Origin: Phascolarctobacterium_B sp045598345
GTDB taxonomy: Bacteria; Bacillota; Negativicutes; Acidaminococcales; Acidaminococcaceae
Reading direction: 5' to 3'
Length of the DNA: 64,000 nucleotides
NCBI GenBank assembly: GCA_045598345.1
Contig: JAZLLX010000048.1
Location: 28,033-92,032, forward strand
Both the position numbers and the translations under genes were made by a program. Each line of letters starts with the position of its first letter. The first letter of the stretch is position 1. Positions 8,703 to 17,262 of this stretch are shown piece after piece. The notes under the pieces were generated by a model, which was not told the origin of the DNA, made no database searches, and worked only from the letters and a program-made list of their open reading frames with translations.

Positions 8703-9268
8703 ATTTTGAAGAAATGCGTGCAAAATTGCAAAGTGAACTAAAACCGTCACGTTATACCCATTCTTTTAGAGTTTATGAAATGGCTATGGAGATGGCAAAA
8801 TGGTATGGAATGCCAACGGAGAAACTGGCTGTCGCCGCTCTTTTGCATGATTGCGGAAGAAAGATTGAAGTTCAAAACAGTGTACAACAGGCACTGGCAT
8901 GGAATCTTGAGGTTGATGAGGTGGAACGGCAACAGCCGATTTTACTTCATCAAAAATTGGGAGCATATTTGGCTGAACAGGAATATGGTATTGAGGACAA
9001 AGAAATTTTGAAAGCGATTGCTTCACATACCACCGGCGATAAGGGGATGAGTATGATGGCTCAGGTGGTGTATTTGGCAGATATGACAGAGCCGGGCAGG
9101 GTATATGACGGTGTGGAGGAATTGCGGGCTGTTGCAAAGCAGGATTTGCGTTTGGGAATGATTAGTTGCTATGCCAATACTATGAATTATCTTTTGCAGC
9201 AGGGATTGTTGATTCATCCCAGATGTGTTGAAGGATATAATGAACTTTTAATTCAGGGAGAAAGATAG
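8699..9268 (+). CDS. yqeK: HD-domain hydrolase YqeK (symmetrical Ap4A hydrolase type)
   Basis: A 189-residue HD-superfamily protein with His in HSFRVYE (about residue 21), the HD pair in ALLHDCGRK (about 51-52) and a later His in ASHTTGD. The YqeK family hydrolyses symmetrical diadenosine tetraphosphate to ADP. The ATG overlaps the nadD stop (ATGA). In many Firmicutes the ribosome silencing factor gene rsfS follows at this point; here an LCP gene and cvfB follow and rsfS is not seen. Confidence 0.92.
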   Translation: MNFEEMRAKLQSELKPSRYTHSFRVYEMAMEMAKWYGMPTEKLAVAALLHDCGRKIEVQNSVQQALAWNLEVDEVERQQPILLHQKLGAYLAEQEYGIEDKEILKAIASHTTGDKGMSMMAQVVYLADMTEPGRVYDGVEELRAVAKQDLRLGMISCYANTMNYLLQQGLLIHPRCVEGYNELLIQGER

Positions 9269-9276
9269 TCGGAGAA

Positions 9277-11130
9277 ATGGAAGAAAAAGATTTGCTTGCG
9301 ATTAGACAGGACATGGACAAAAGGCGCCTGGAAATCGAAAAGGAAATTGAAGAGAAGCGTCAGGCGGTAGAACTGGAAATTGCCAAAAAACGCAAAGAAC
9401 TTGATGACCGCTTGAACAGCCAACGTCACGAAATGATGCGCCGCCATGATGAACAGGTCAAAAATATGAAACGGCAGATTGACGCACGGGAACTTGCCGC
9501 ACGCATTGAGGCCGAGTTTAATGCGGGTAAAGAATTGGTGGAGTCGGGTATTGTTGGAGTTGAACCGCAACCGCTAAAACATGCTCAAAATTTGACGGCG
9601 GATGCGGATGTTTTAATGCAAAAGGTGTTGGCCGCAACAATGGCACAAAAAGAGGCGGAACGCAGGGCAAAAGAGGAAGAAGAAGCCAAGAAAAAAGCAC
9701 AGGAAGAGGCGGAACGCAGGGCTAAAGAGGAAGAAGAAACCAAGAGAAAAGCACAAGTAGAGGCGGAACGCAAGGCGAAAGAGGAAGAAGTAGCCAAGAG
9801 AAAAGCTCAGGAAGAGGCGGAACGCAGGGCCAAAGAGGAAGAAGAAAGTAAGAGAAAAGCACAGGCAGAGGCGGAACGTAAGGCCATAAAGGAAGAAACC
9901 AAAAGAAAAGCGGAAGAACAGGAATTGTTGTTTAAGGCCAAAGAAGAAGCAAAGAAAAAAGAGGAAGAAATCAGACATAGGGCGGCAGTAGAAGCAGCGG
10001 CCAAAAAGGCGGAAGAGCAACGGAAAAAACTTGAAGAAATAGAGAGAGCAAAAAAGAAGACAGAACAAAAGGAACCGGAAAAACAAGCGGAAACACTGAC
10101 AGGGATTAGTGAAGAAAACGGGGATGAACAACAGGACGATATGAGGAAAAAAAATAAAATCCACTGGGGAAGATTAATTTGTTTTATTCTTGCAGTTATT
10201 TTGATTGCCCTGATTTTCTTCTTTGGAACAGTATTTGTTGTACGCTATTTTATACAGGACAAGGATGTGGCAGTAGTTTATCCCCGCAGCAAGATAGTCA
10301 CCCAGGCAGGTGAAAATGGTGGTGCAGGGGACAGCGGAGAAAAAATTGAAACGGTGGCGGACGAACGGATAAATGTTTTGGTCATGGGCAGTGATTACGG
10401 TGACAGTGAAGCGGAGCAGGATGAACCTAAACGCACTGATGCCATGATGCTCCTCAGTTTTGACCCGGAAAAGGAAAGAGTTTCAGTACTCAGCATTCCC
10501 AGGGACACTATGGTAATTTTGCCGGGACACAAATTGCCGGAAAAGATAAATGCGGCTTATGCTTTTGGCGGTGTGATGATGGCAAAGCAGACAGTGGCAA
10601 ATCTTTTGGGAGTGCCCATTACCCATTATGCTTTGGCGGACTGGCAGGCATTTACCAAGGTTGTGGATTTAATCGGCGGCGTGGATTTGCTGGTGGAACA
10701 TGATATGAAATATGATGACCCCTATGCAAATTTACATATAGACCTGAAACAAGGATTCCAACATTTGAACGGGCAACAGGCAGGGCAATATGTGCGGTAC
10801 CGCAGCGATGAATTGGGGGATATTGGCAGGGCGCAACGTCAGCAAAAATTCTTAAGGGCGGCCATGGAGCAGATGTTCAGTGTGTCTAATGTGACGAAGA
10901 TTCCTTCGCTTATCAGCACGGTCTGCAATTATGTGGAAACGGATATGAACATAATGACTATGTTGCGGGCCGTTAACAGTGTGAAAATAACAAGTAAGGA
11001 ACGGCTAAAATCAAGCACTTTGGGCGGGGATTTTGTGGAAGAAAATGATATCAGTTATTGGAAGACGGACGAGGCGGCGATTAGAAAGGCCTTGCAGGAT
11101 TTGGAAATACCCAGCAGCAAGTTAAAATAA
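9277..11130 (+). CDS. LytR-CpsA-Psr (LCP) protein with long repetitive cytoplasmic coiled coil
   Basis: LCP proteins transfer undecaprenyl-linked glycopolymers to peptidoglycan. Residues 1-~285 are a highly charged Glu/Lys/Arg/Ala coiled coil holding four 18-residue tandem repeats (from residue 127). One membrane segment follows at about 299-321. The extracytoplasmic LCP domain then starts near residue 362 (INVLVMGSDYGD, KRTDAMML, SIPRDTMVI, with arginines expected to bind the lipid pyrophosphate). Typical LCP proteins have only a short cytoplasmic tail, so this N-terminus is exceptional. The gene lies 8 bases after yqeK and 2 bases before cvfB, which makes it an operon member. The coil might serve as a scaffold or localisation element; that is inference. 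Confidence 0.9.
   Translation: MEEKDLLAIRQDMDKRRLEIEKEIEEKRQAVELEIAKKRKELDDRLNSQRHEMMRRHDEQVKNMKRQIDARELAARIEAEFNAGKELVESGIVGVEPQPLKHAQNLTADADVLMQKVLAATMAQKEAERRAKEEEEAKKKAQEEAERRAKEEEETKRKAQVEAERKAKEEEVAKRKAQEEAERRAKEEEESKRKAQAEAERKAIKEETKRKAEEQELLFKAKEEAKKKEEEIRHRAAVEAAAKKAEEQRKKLEEIERAKKKTEQKEPEKQAETLTGISEENGDEQQDDMRKKNKIHWGRLICFILAVILIALIFFFGTVFVVRYFIQDKDVAVVYPRSKIVTQAGENGGAGDSGEKIETVADERINVLVMGSDYGDSEAEQDEPKRTDAMMLLSFDPEKERVSVLSIPRDTMVILPGHKLPEKINAAYAFGGVMMAKQTVANLLGVPITHYALADWQAFTKVVDLIGGVDLLVEHDMKYDDPYANLHIDLKQGFQHLNGQQAGQYVRYRSDELGDIGRAQRQQKFLRAAMEQMFSVSNVTKIPSLISTVCNYVETDMNIMTMLRAVNSVKITSKERLKSSTLGGDFVEENDISYWKTDEAAIRKALQDLEIPSSKLK
9655..9870 (+). repeat. Four 54-bp in-frame tandem repeats in the LCP gene
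   Basis: Units start at 9655, 9709, 9763 and 9817 and a degenerate fifth follows. Each encodes an 18-residue unit of the type AERRAKEEEEAKKKAQEE. The 54-bp period keeps the frame, so copy number could change without breaking the gene. Confidence 0.9.
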
Positions 11131-11132
11131 AC

Positions 11133-12017
11133 ATGGATGACAAAATCAAAGTGAAGAAACTCAGACCCGGTGATGTGGTGACTTTGAAAGTTGCACGACT
11201 GGCAGATATGGGAGCATTTTTGGATGCCGGCACGGGGGATACTAAGGATGATATTCTTCTTCACAAACAACAACAGAACAGGGAATTAAAAGTCGGTGAT
11301 GAAGTAACCGTATGGTTATACTTGAACAACCGTTCCATGCTTACCGCCAGTACCAAATTGCCTAAAATGAAAGAAGGGCAGTTGGGGTATGTGAAGGTCT
11401 TGAATGTAACCAAGGATGGCGGCTTTGTGGATATTGGGGCAGAGCGGGGAATCTTTCTGCCGTACAGCCAGATGCGGGGACATGTGAACCCCGAACAAAT
11501 GGTGTGGGTGAAACTGTACCGGGATAAGAGCGGACGGCAGGCAGTGACCATGCGGGTGGAAGATGATATGCTTGCGGCATCCAGACCGGTGGAAGGCATT
11601 AAAGTTGGGGATATGGTGGAAGGAACTATTTATAACATTCTTCCGGAAGGATTTTTTATATTCACCCGCAAACGCAATATCGGCTTTTTACACAGGGATG
11701 AGGCATTGGGTCAGAGATTAGATTTCGGTCAAATGATTACGGCCAGGGTAATTTTTCTCCGTGAAGACGGGCGGATGAATTTGTCCTTGCGGTTGCAAAA
11801 AGAGGATGCCTTGGAAGTTGATGCCACTGCAATTTTGAAGGTCTTGCAGGAACGGGGCGGCAAGATGCCTTATTGGGATGACACCCCACCAAGCATTATT
11901 AAGGCAAAATTCAATATCAGTAAGGCCGCATTTAAGCGGGCGTTGGGACATCTGATGAAACAGGGGAAAATCAGGCAGGAGAACGGATGGACAGTACTTT
12001 TGGCAGGTGATAATTAA
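11133..12017 (+). CDS. cvfB: CvfB/YitL-type S1 RNA-binding protein
   Basis: A 294-residue protein with successive OB/S1-like domains (GDVVTLKVARLADMGAFLD; GQLGYVKVLNVTKDGGFVDI; VGDMVEGTIYNILPEGFFIF) and a C-terminal winged helix (KAAFKRALGHLMKQGKI). This matches the CvfB family, RNA-binding regulators known from staphylococcal virulence control. The start ATG is two bases after the LCP stop. Confidence 0.88.
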   Translation: MDDKIKVKKLRPGDVVTLKVARLADMGAFLDAGTGDTKDDILLHKQQQNRELKVGDEVTVWLYLNNRSMLTASTKLPKMKEGQLGYVKVLNVTKDGGFVDIGAERGIFLPYSQMRGHVNPEQMVWVKLYRDKSGRQAVTMRVEDDMLAASRPVEGIKVGDMVEGTIYNILPEGFFIFTRKRNIGFLHRDEALGQRLDFGQMITARVIFLREDGRMNLSLRLQKEDALEVDATAILKVLQERGGKMPYWDDTPPSIIKAKFNISKAAFKRALGHLMKQGKIRQENGWTVLLAGDN

Positions 12018-12050
12018 AAGTCAAACTTTTTGAAAAAAGTTTGACTTTTA
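12015..12050 (+). terminator. Terminator after cvfB
   Basis: TAAAAGTCAAACTTTT (12015-12030) pairs perfectly with AAAAGTTTGACTTTTA (12035-12050) around a 4-nt loop. The stem begins in the cvfB stop codon. Confidence 0.85.
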
Positions 12051-12062
12051 ATTATATAATGG

Positions 12063-12091
12063 TATAATATTTTCCTAGGCAAAGTTGCCTA
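12063..12091 (+). promoter_or_regulatory. groESL -10 box and palindromic operator candidate
   Basis: TATAAT lies at 12063-12068. Just downstream, where transcription should start, is a perfect palindrome, TAGGCAA (12076-12082), AG, TTGCCTA (12085-12091). The HrcA element CIRCE (TTAGCACTC-N9-GAGTGCTAA) is absent from the leader. A second AT-rich dyad, TTTTATAATTTTTATAAAA, follows before the ribosome-binding site GAAGGAGG. Confidence 0.5.
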
Positions 12092-12138
12092 AAGCATGTT
12101 TTTTATAATTTTTATAAAAGTGAAGGAGGAGAAAAAAG

Positions 12139-12450
12139 ATGTTAAAACCACTTTCTGACAATGTTCTGGTGGAAGTTGTTGAACAGTTGGCAAAGACAGC
12201 CAGCGGTATTTATTTGCCGGATACTGCATCCAAGGAGAAACCCCAAACAGGCAAGGTTGTTGCTGTGGGTGACGGACGGCTGATGGACAATGGCACAGTT
12301 GTTAAGGTTGATGTTGCTGTTGGTGACGAGGTTTTGTTTGCCAAGTATGCCGGAACTGAAGTCAAGATTGAGGGCAAGGATTATTTGTTAATCCCCGGCC
12401 GTGAGATTTTGGCAAAGTTTGAAAAAACAGCAAAAGCAAAAAAGAAATAA
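12139..12450 (+). CDS. groES: Co-chaperonin GroES
   Basis: The 103-residue ring lid of the GroEL chaperonin. MLKPLSDNVLVE, the mobile-loop region (KTASGIYLPDTASKEKPQTG) and the C-terminal EILAKFE are typical. A strong GAAGGAGG site precedes the ATG, and groEL follows after 13 bases. Confidence 0.97.
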   Translation: MLKPLSDNVLVEVVEQLAKTASGIYLPDTASKEKPQTGKVVAVGDGRLMDNGTVVKVDVAVGDEVLFAKYAGTEVKIEGKDYLLIPGREILAKFEKTAKAKKK

Positions 12451-12463
12451 GAGGTGATGAAAA

Positions 12464-14083
12464 ATGGCTAAACAAATTAAGTTTAATGAAGAAGCGCGCC
12501 GCAGTTTGGAACGGGGCGTAAATGCATTGGCGGATGCCGTAAAAGTAACTTTGGGACCCAAGGGCCGCAATGTGGTGCTGGACAAAAAATTTGGCGCACC
12601 CATGATTACCAATGACGGCGTTACCATTGCCAAAGAAATTGAACTGGAAGACCCTTTTGAAAACATGGGGGCGCAACTGGTCAAGGAAGTTGCCACCAAG
12701 ACCAATGATGTGGCAGGTGACGGTACCACTACCGCAACCCTTTTGGCACAGGCCATGATTAGGGAAGGGATGCGGAATGTGGCGGCAGGCGCCAACCCTA
12801 TGATTGTGAAGAAAGGTATTCAAAAGGCAGTGGATGTGGTGGTGGAAGAATTGAAAGCCGTATCCAAGACCGTAAAGACCAAAAAGGCGAAAGCACAGGT
12901 TGCCGCCATCTCCGCTGGGGATGAGGCCATTGGCGAATTGATTAGTGAAGCAATGGAAAAAGTTGGTGATGACGGAGTTATCACTGTGGAAGAATCCAAG
13001 ACCATGGAAACCATGTTGGAAACTGTGGAAGGTATGCAGTTTGACCGTGGGTACATCAGTCCCTATATGGCGACAGACCCTGACAAGATGGAAGCCGCTA
13101 TGAACAATCCTTTGGTGTTGATTACTGACCGTAAAATCAACATGATTTCCGATATTATGCCTGTTTTGGAAAAGGTTGTACAAGGCGGTCGGGAATTGTT
13201 GATTATTGCGGAAGATGTGGAAGGGGAAGCGCTTGCCACATTGGTAGTGAACAAATTGCGTGGCACTTTTAAGGCAGTTGCTGTTAAGGCCCCCGGCTTT
13301 GGTGACCGCAGAAAAGCAATGTTGCAGGATATTGCGGTTTTGACCGGTGCAACGGTTATCAGCGAGGAAGTTGGCAGAAAATTAGATTCCGCTACTTTGG
13401 AGGATTTGGGTCAGGCAGGTCAGGTAAGGGTCTCCAAAGAAATGACCACCATTGTTGAAGGTATGGGCAACAAGAAGGAGATTGAAGCAAGAGTTGCCCA
13501 AATCCGTACTCAAATTGGTGAAACAACTTCTGATTTTGACAGGGAAAAATTGCAGGAACGCTTGGCAAAATTGGCTGGCGGTGTTGCCGTTATCAAGGTT
13601 GGCGCTGCGACAGAAGTGGAATTAAAAGAAAAGAAATTGCGTATTGAAGATGCTTTGAACGCAACCCGTGCCGCTGTGGCAGAGGGAATTGTAGCCGGTG
13701 GTGGTACTGCTTTGTTGCAGACCCAGACCGCTTTGGAAAAACTTAAAGTTTCCGGCGATGAAAAGACAGGCGTGGAAATTGTAAAACGCTCCATTGAAGA
13801 GCCGGTACGCCAAATTGCCAATAACTGCGGCTTGGAAGGTGCGGTGATTGTGGAGGACATCCGTAAGGGTAAGAAAGGTGTCGGCTTTGACGCTTTGAAG
13901 GAACAATATGTGGATATGATTGCCGCAGGCATTGTTGACCCCACAAAGGTTACCCGCAGCGCTTTGCAAAATGCGGCAAGTATTGCCGCTATGGTTTTGA
14001 CAACGGAAAGTTTGGTGGCAGACCTTCCGCAAAAGGAAACACCAATGCCCGGCGGAGCACCCGGCGGAATGCCCATGATGTAA
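12464..14083 (+). CDS. groEL: Chaperonin GroEL
   Basis: The 539-residue 60-kDa chaperonin folds cytosolic proteins in an ATP-driven double ring. The nucleotide-binding stretch VAGDGTTTATLLAQ and the glycine/methionine C-terminal tail GGAPGGMPMM are present, and the length is normal. It forms an operon with groES and ends at a strong bidirectional terminator. Confidence 0.98.
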   Translation: MAKQIKFNEEARRSLERGVNALADAVKVTLGPKGRNVVLDKKFGAPMITNDGVTIAKEIELEDPFENMGAQLVKEVATKTNDVAGDGTTTATLLAQAMIREGMRNVAAGANPMIVKKGIQKAVDVVVEELKAVSKTVKTKKAKAQVAAISAGDEAIGELISEAMEKVGDDGVITVEESKTMETMLETVEGMQFDRGYISPYMATDPDKMEAAMNNPLVLITDRKINMISDIMPVLEKVVQGGRELLIIAEDVEGEALATLVVNKLRGTFKAVAVKAPGFGDRRKAMLQDIAVLTGATVISEEVGRKLDSATLEDLGQAGQVRVSKEMTTIVEGMGNKKEIEARVAQIRTQIGETTSDFDREKLQERLAKLAGGVAVIKVGAATEVELKEKKLRIEDALNATRAAVAEGIVAGGGTALLQTQTALEKLKVSGDEKTGVEIVKRSIEEPVRQIANNCGLEGAVIVEDIRKGKKGVGFDALKEQYVDMIAAGIVDPTKVTRSALQNAASIAAMVLTTESLVADLPQKETPMPGGAPGGMPMM

Positions 14084-14091
14084 TTCAAACA

Positions 14092-14127
14092 AAAAAATGG
14101 CTTCGGCGTTGCCGAAGTCATTTTTTA
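14092..14127. terminator. Bidirectional terminator between groEL and a convergent gene
   Basis: An A-run, GCTTCGGC, a 3-nt loop (GTT), GCCGAAGT and a T-run make a hairpin with A and T tails usable from both strands. It ends the + strand groEL and the - strand gene at 14125-14721. Confidence 0.85.
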
Positions 14128-14721
14128 TTCCACGGGTTTTTCGTCAATCATGTGAACAATGTTTATATTTTTGCAGTTGTTCTCTACAATGTTTTCCATA
14201 TACGGCGCCAGCCATTCAGGTTTCACATAGGACTTTGGCAGGGTGGCGAGGCAGAACGCCGCCGCATCGCTTTCGGGGATGACCGGCAGTTTGGCAATTT
14301 TTCTGCCAAGAAAACGCATTACCTGCAAAATGGCGGTTGCCTCATCAAGCACATCATTGGTCGCCAGTTCCAATGTCTGAATAACGGTAGAATACGCCTT
14401 TTTCATCTTTTGCGTGCTGCGTTTGGAAAGGGCGGGGTTCTTTTTGATAATTTCAATATCCTTCTGCAAGTCCGCATTGCTTTCAAGATAGAGGTTGAAC
14501 TTAAACAAACTCAATTCCCGTTTGGCATCGGTGTATTGTTGTTCCGTCCAGTTGAAAGGCAGGGCGACAATCTTGTCCAAGGCGGCTTTAATCTCACGGG
14601 GAGTGCGGGAACTTTTGGACATCTTTTCCAGTTGCCACGAGTTTAAGATTTGCACCGCTTCCAATTGCAGTTTCTTTTTCATGCGGTAGCGTTTGCAACA
14701 TTCTTTTTGTTCTAATTTCAT
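14125..14721 (-). CDS. Hypothetical helical protein (198 aa)
   Basis: No family recognised. I place the start at the ATG at 14721, which follows AAAGGA at a normal distance on the minus strand; the frame stays open upstream but that part looks like AT-rich repeat sequence. The product is mostly charged and helical (MKLEQKECCKRYRMKKKLQL at the N-terminus), has a Cys pair near residue 8, and has no membrane segment or signal peptide. It is the only sizeable minus-strand gene besides the XRE regulator. Confidence 0.65.
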   Translation of the reverse strand: MKLEQKECCKRYRMKKKLQLEAVQILNSWQLEKMSKSSRTPREIKAALDKIVALPFNWTEQQYTDAKRELSLFKFNLYLESNADLQKDIEIIKKNPALSKRSTQKMKKAYSTVIQTLELATNDVLDEATAILQVMRFLGRKIAKLPVIPESDAAAFCLATLPKSYVKPEWLAPYMENIVENNCKNINIVHMIDEKPVE

Positions 14722-14769
14722 AATTTTAATCCTTTCGTTTTGCTTTTCAAGTTTCAAACAGCAAAAATT

Positions 14770-14875
14770 GATTTCTAAAATGGCGATAGTTTGATATAAA
14801 ATGTCGCCATTCTGAAAACGACTTTTCGCAGTTTTTTTCGTTTCAAACTGTGTGTTCATTATAAAACTTTTTGTT
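14770..14875. repeat. Paired-dyad repeat (second repeat family)
   Basis: AATGGCGA (14779-14786) pairs with TCGCCATT (about 14804-14811), and the two AATG starts (14779 and 14800) are 21 bp apart. Flanking sequence (TTTTCAAGTTTCAAACAGCAAAA; GAAAACGACTTTTCGC) resembles the flanks of the copies at 38.3, 44.9 and 45.6 kb. Confidence 0.5.
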
Positions 14876-14886
14876 TCGTGTGGCAA

Positions 14887-15302
14887 GAGGGAAGTGAGGG
14901 TAATGAGTAATTAGTAATTAGTAATGAGTAATTAGAAATTGTGGTGGGATGTTCCTGTGATTATAGCAGGAAAGTCAGCATAATGCGAAAGTAACCCTCT
15001 CCCCGGGGAGAGGGGCAGGGGTGTGGGGAAAAGTACGATAGCAATTAGAAATGTGAAATTAGAAATTAGAAATTAGAAATGATGGTGGGATGTTCCTGTG
15101 ATTAGAATTAGGTTTCAGGTTTGAGGTGTCAGGTTTCAGGAAAGTTTGCAGAGTGCGAACTCTTGGCCCCTTTGTAAAGGGGCTGTCAGCGAAAGGAACA
15201 TAGGTGGCTGACTGGGGATTTTTCAATCAAAGGAACATATTACAATAATTTTTCATTTTTCATTTTTAACTTTTAATTTCTTTGGTGATTAAATACTCTC
15301 TT
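14887..15302. repeat. Intergenic repeat cluster: heptamer tracts and hairpin elements
   Basis: No gene. Heptamers TAATGAG/TAATTAG (14901-14935) lead into an end motif ATGTTCCTGTGATTATA at 14949. A CCCTCTCC/GGGAGAGGG hairpin module runs to about 15036. Heptamers TTAGAAA (15045-15079) lead into a second end motif at 15090 and AGGTTTC-type heptamers (15107-15143). Hairpin CCCCTTT-GT-AAAGGGG (15167-15182) is followed by stem GTCAGC/GCTGAC (15185-15190 with 15207-15212), whose loop contains AGGAACATA. An inverted end motif (AATCAAAGGAACAT, to 15238) and ATTTTTC-type heptamers (15248-15275) close this element. Confidence 0.75.
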
Positions 15303-15304
15303 TG

Positions 15305-15334
15305 TTGTTTATTGACTGTAGTTTATGGTATAAT
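15305..15334 (+). promoter_or_regulatory. Promoter of the restriction-modification operon
   Basis: TTGTTT (15305-15310), 18 bp, TATAAT (15329-15334) with an extended TG at 15326-15327. It lies 29 bases before hsdM, whose ribosome-binding site is AAGGAG. Confidence 0.65.
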
Positions 15335-15362
15335 ATCTATAAACTAAGCAAGGAGAAAGCAA

Positions 15363-17114
15363 ATGGTTGATAAAAAGTTGGCCGAAGTCGGCAAAAATAT
15401 CAGTGAGAAAGCCGCTTTGATTTGGAATGTGGCGGATATGCTGCGGGGTCCTTTCAAACCCCATGAATACGGCTTGGTTATTCTGCCCATGACGGTAATC
15501 AAGCGTTTTCATGATTGTTTGTTGCCTACCCACGACAAAGTTTTGCAGACCTTTGAAAAGGTTAAGAAATTGGACAAGCGGGACGGTTTTTTGCGTAAGG
15601 CGTCCGGCTACCAGTTTTATAATGTGAGCAAGTTCACTTTTGAAACATTGCTGGCAGACCCCGACAATATAGAAAGCAATTTTAGGGACTATCTGTCCGG
15701 CTTTTCCGCCAATGTGCAGGATATTATTGCCAAGTTTGAATTTGATGCGGTGATTAAGCGTATGGTGGACAGCAATACCCTTTACCTCACTATTAAGGAA
15801 TTTAGCAAGGATAAAGGGTATCTTGGCCCGGATAAAATTGCCTCGGTGGACTGCGGCTATATCTTTGAAGATTTGGTACGGCGTTTTTCCGAGTCCTTTG
15901 GTGAGGATGCGGGGGCTCATTTTACCAGTCGGGATATTATTTATCTGATGACGGACATTTTGTTGAGCGGGCAGAAGATTACGGCACAAAGCAATTTGAC
16001 CATTTATGATATGGCGATGGGGACATCTCAAATGTTGGGCTGTATGGAGGAACGCATCAGGGAAATTAATAAGGATGCTGAGGTTACCCTGTTTGGGCAG
16101 GAATATAACCCGTCCACCTTTGCCATTGCCAAAGCGGATATGATGATTAGGGGCGGAAACCCTGACAATATGCGGTTTGGTGATACATTGAGCGAGGACC
16201 AGTTCAAAGATTATACTTTTGACTATTGTATTTCCAATCCGCCCTTTGGCATTGACTGGAAAAAAGAGGAAAAGGCGGTTAAAGAGGAACATGCCAAGGG
16301 GGTTTTGGGCAGGTTCAGTCCCGGACTGCCCAAGATTAGTGACGGCCAGCAACTCTTTTTGCTGAACGGTTTGAGCAAGTTGTCCCAACAGGGAAAAATG
16401 GCGATTATTCAAAACGGCTCACCGTTGTTCAGCGGCGATGCGGAAAGCGGCCCTTCCAACATCCGCAAGTATGTGCTGGCGGACAATGACTGGCTGGAAG
16501 CGATTATCCAACTTTCCACTGACCAGTTTATGAATACGGGCATCAGCACTTATATTTGGGTTTTGAACAAGGACAAACCGGCAAAGCGGGCGGGCAAGGT
16601 GCAACTTATTGATGCCAGCCATTGTTATGAACAGAGGCGGAAGTCCATAGGCAACAAGCGGAACGACATAACAGATTTTTGTAGGGATTTGATTGTTTTG
16701 GCATATAAGGAATTTGAAAATAATCAACTTTATGGTGATCCCAATGGTGTATATTGCGAAAGCAAAATTTTTGATGCGGATGATTTCGGTTATCGCAAGA
16801 TTACGGTGGAGCGTCCGCAAAGGGATGACAAAGGGCAGGTTGTTTTGAAAAAGGGCAAGCCGGTGGCGGATGCCAAGTTGCGTGATACGGAAAACGTACC
16901 GTTGAAAGAGGATATTAAGGAATACTTTAAGCGGGAGGTTTTGCCCTACGCCCCGGATGCCTGGATAGACGAAAGTAAAACCAAGATTGGTTATGAAATT
17001 CCTATGACGAGATATTTTTACAAATATGTGCCGCCGGAAAAGTCGGAAGATATTTTGGCACGGATAAAGGTGCTGGAAAAGGAAATTGATGAGAGTATGG
17101 GAAAGTTGATATAA
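15363..17114 (+). CDS. hsdM: Type I restriction-modification DNA methyltransferase subunit
   Basis: HsdM methylates adenines at the site chosen by HsdS and is part of the restriction complex. An N-terminal helical HsdM domain (KAALIWNVADMLRGPFKP) precedes the N6-adenine methyltransferase fold, with catalytic NPPF at residues 292-295. The cofactor motif I reads DMAMGTSQML (about 215-224), less glycine-rich than the more common DPACGTGG form. The 583-residue length is in range. Distal genes include hsdS at 19.2 kb and hsdR at 23.4 kb, with accessory genes between. Confidence 0.94.
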   Translation: MVDKKLAEVGKNISEKAALIWNVADMLRGPFKPHEYGLVILPMTVIKRFHDCLLPTHDKVLQTFEKVKKLDKRDGFLRKASGYQFYNVSKFTFETLLADPDNIESNFRDYLSGFSANVQDIIAKFEFDAVIKRMVDSNTLYLTIKEFSKDKGYLGPDKIASVDCGYIFEDLVRRFSESFGEDAGAHFTSRDIIYLMTDILLSGQKITAQSNLTIYDMAMGTSQMLGCMEERIREINKDAEVTLFGQEYNPSTFAIAKADMMIRGGNPDNMRFGDTLSEDQFKDYTFDYCISNPPFGIDWKKEEKAVKEEHAKGVLGRFSPGLPKISDGQQLFLLNGLSKLSQQGKMAIIQNGSPLFSGDAESGPSNIRKYVLADNDWLEAIIQLSTDQFMNTGISTYIWVLNKDKPAKRAGKVQLIDASHCYEQRRKSIGNKRNDITDFCRDLIVLAYKEFENNQLYGDPNGVYCESKIFDADDFGYRKITVERPQRDDKGQVVLKKGKPVADAKLRDTENVPLKEDIKEYFKREVLPYAPDAWIDESKTKIGYEIPMTRYFYKYVPPEKSEDILARIKVLEKEIDESMGKLI

Positions 17115-17149
17115 CCCCCCAGCCGGCTACTGAAAAACTGAGACGACAG

Positions 17150-17250
17150 CACCCCCTAATTGGGGGCACAAGAGTTAGAGGTAATGCGAATTTACTTGTC
17201 CGCACCAAAGGGGGCGGAGAACGATTACGCAGTGGCTTTGGGATAAAGGA
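17150..17250. repeat. Partial hairpin element between hsdM and the DUF3800 gene
   Basis: CCCCC-TAATT-GGGGG (17151-17165), then TTAGAGGTAATGCGAA and a GTCCGCACC...GGGGGCGG module that match pieces of the family seen at 18.1, 34.9 and 59.8 kb. The central variable stem is missing, so this looks like a degraded copy. Confidence 0.5.
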
Positions 17251-17262
17251 GGATGGAGAGGT

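Noticed and set aside
9613..10164. A Phe/Leu-rich minus-strand frame resembling a membrane protein
   Set aside because: It is the antisense of the Glu/Lys-rich coiled-coil repeats, which automatically read as Phe/Leu on the other strand.
12018..12138. CIRCE element before groES
   Set aside because: No TTAGCACTC or GAGTGCTAA half-site is present; only an unrelated palindrome is.
14887..15302. Retron or group II intron as source of the structured repeats
   Set aside because: No reverse transcriptase gene is found in the window and none of the conserved intron domains is visible.
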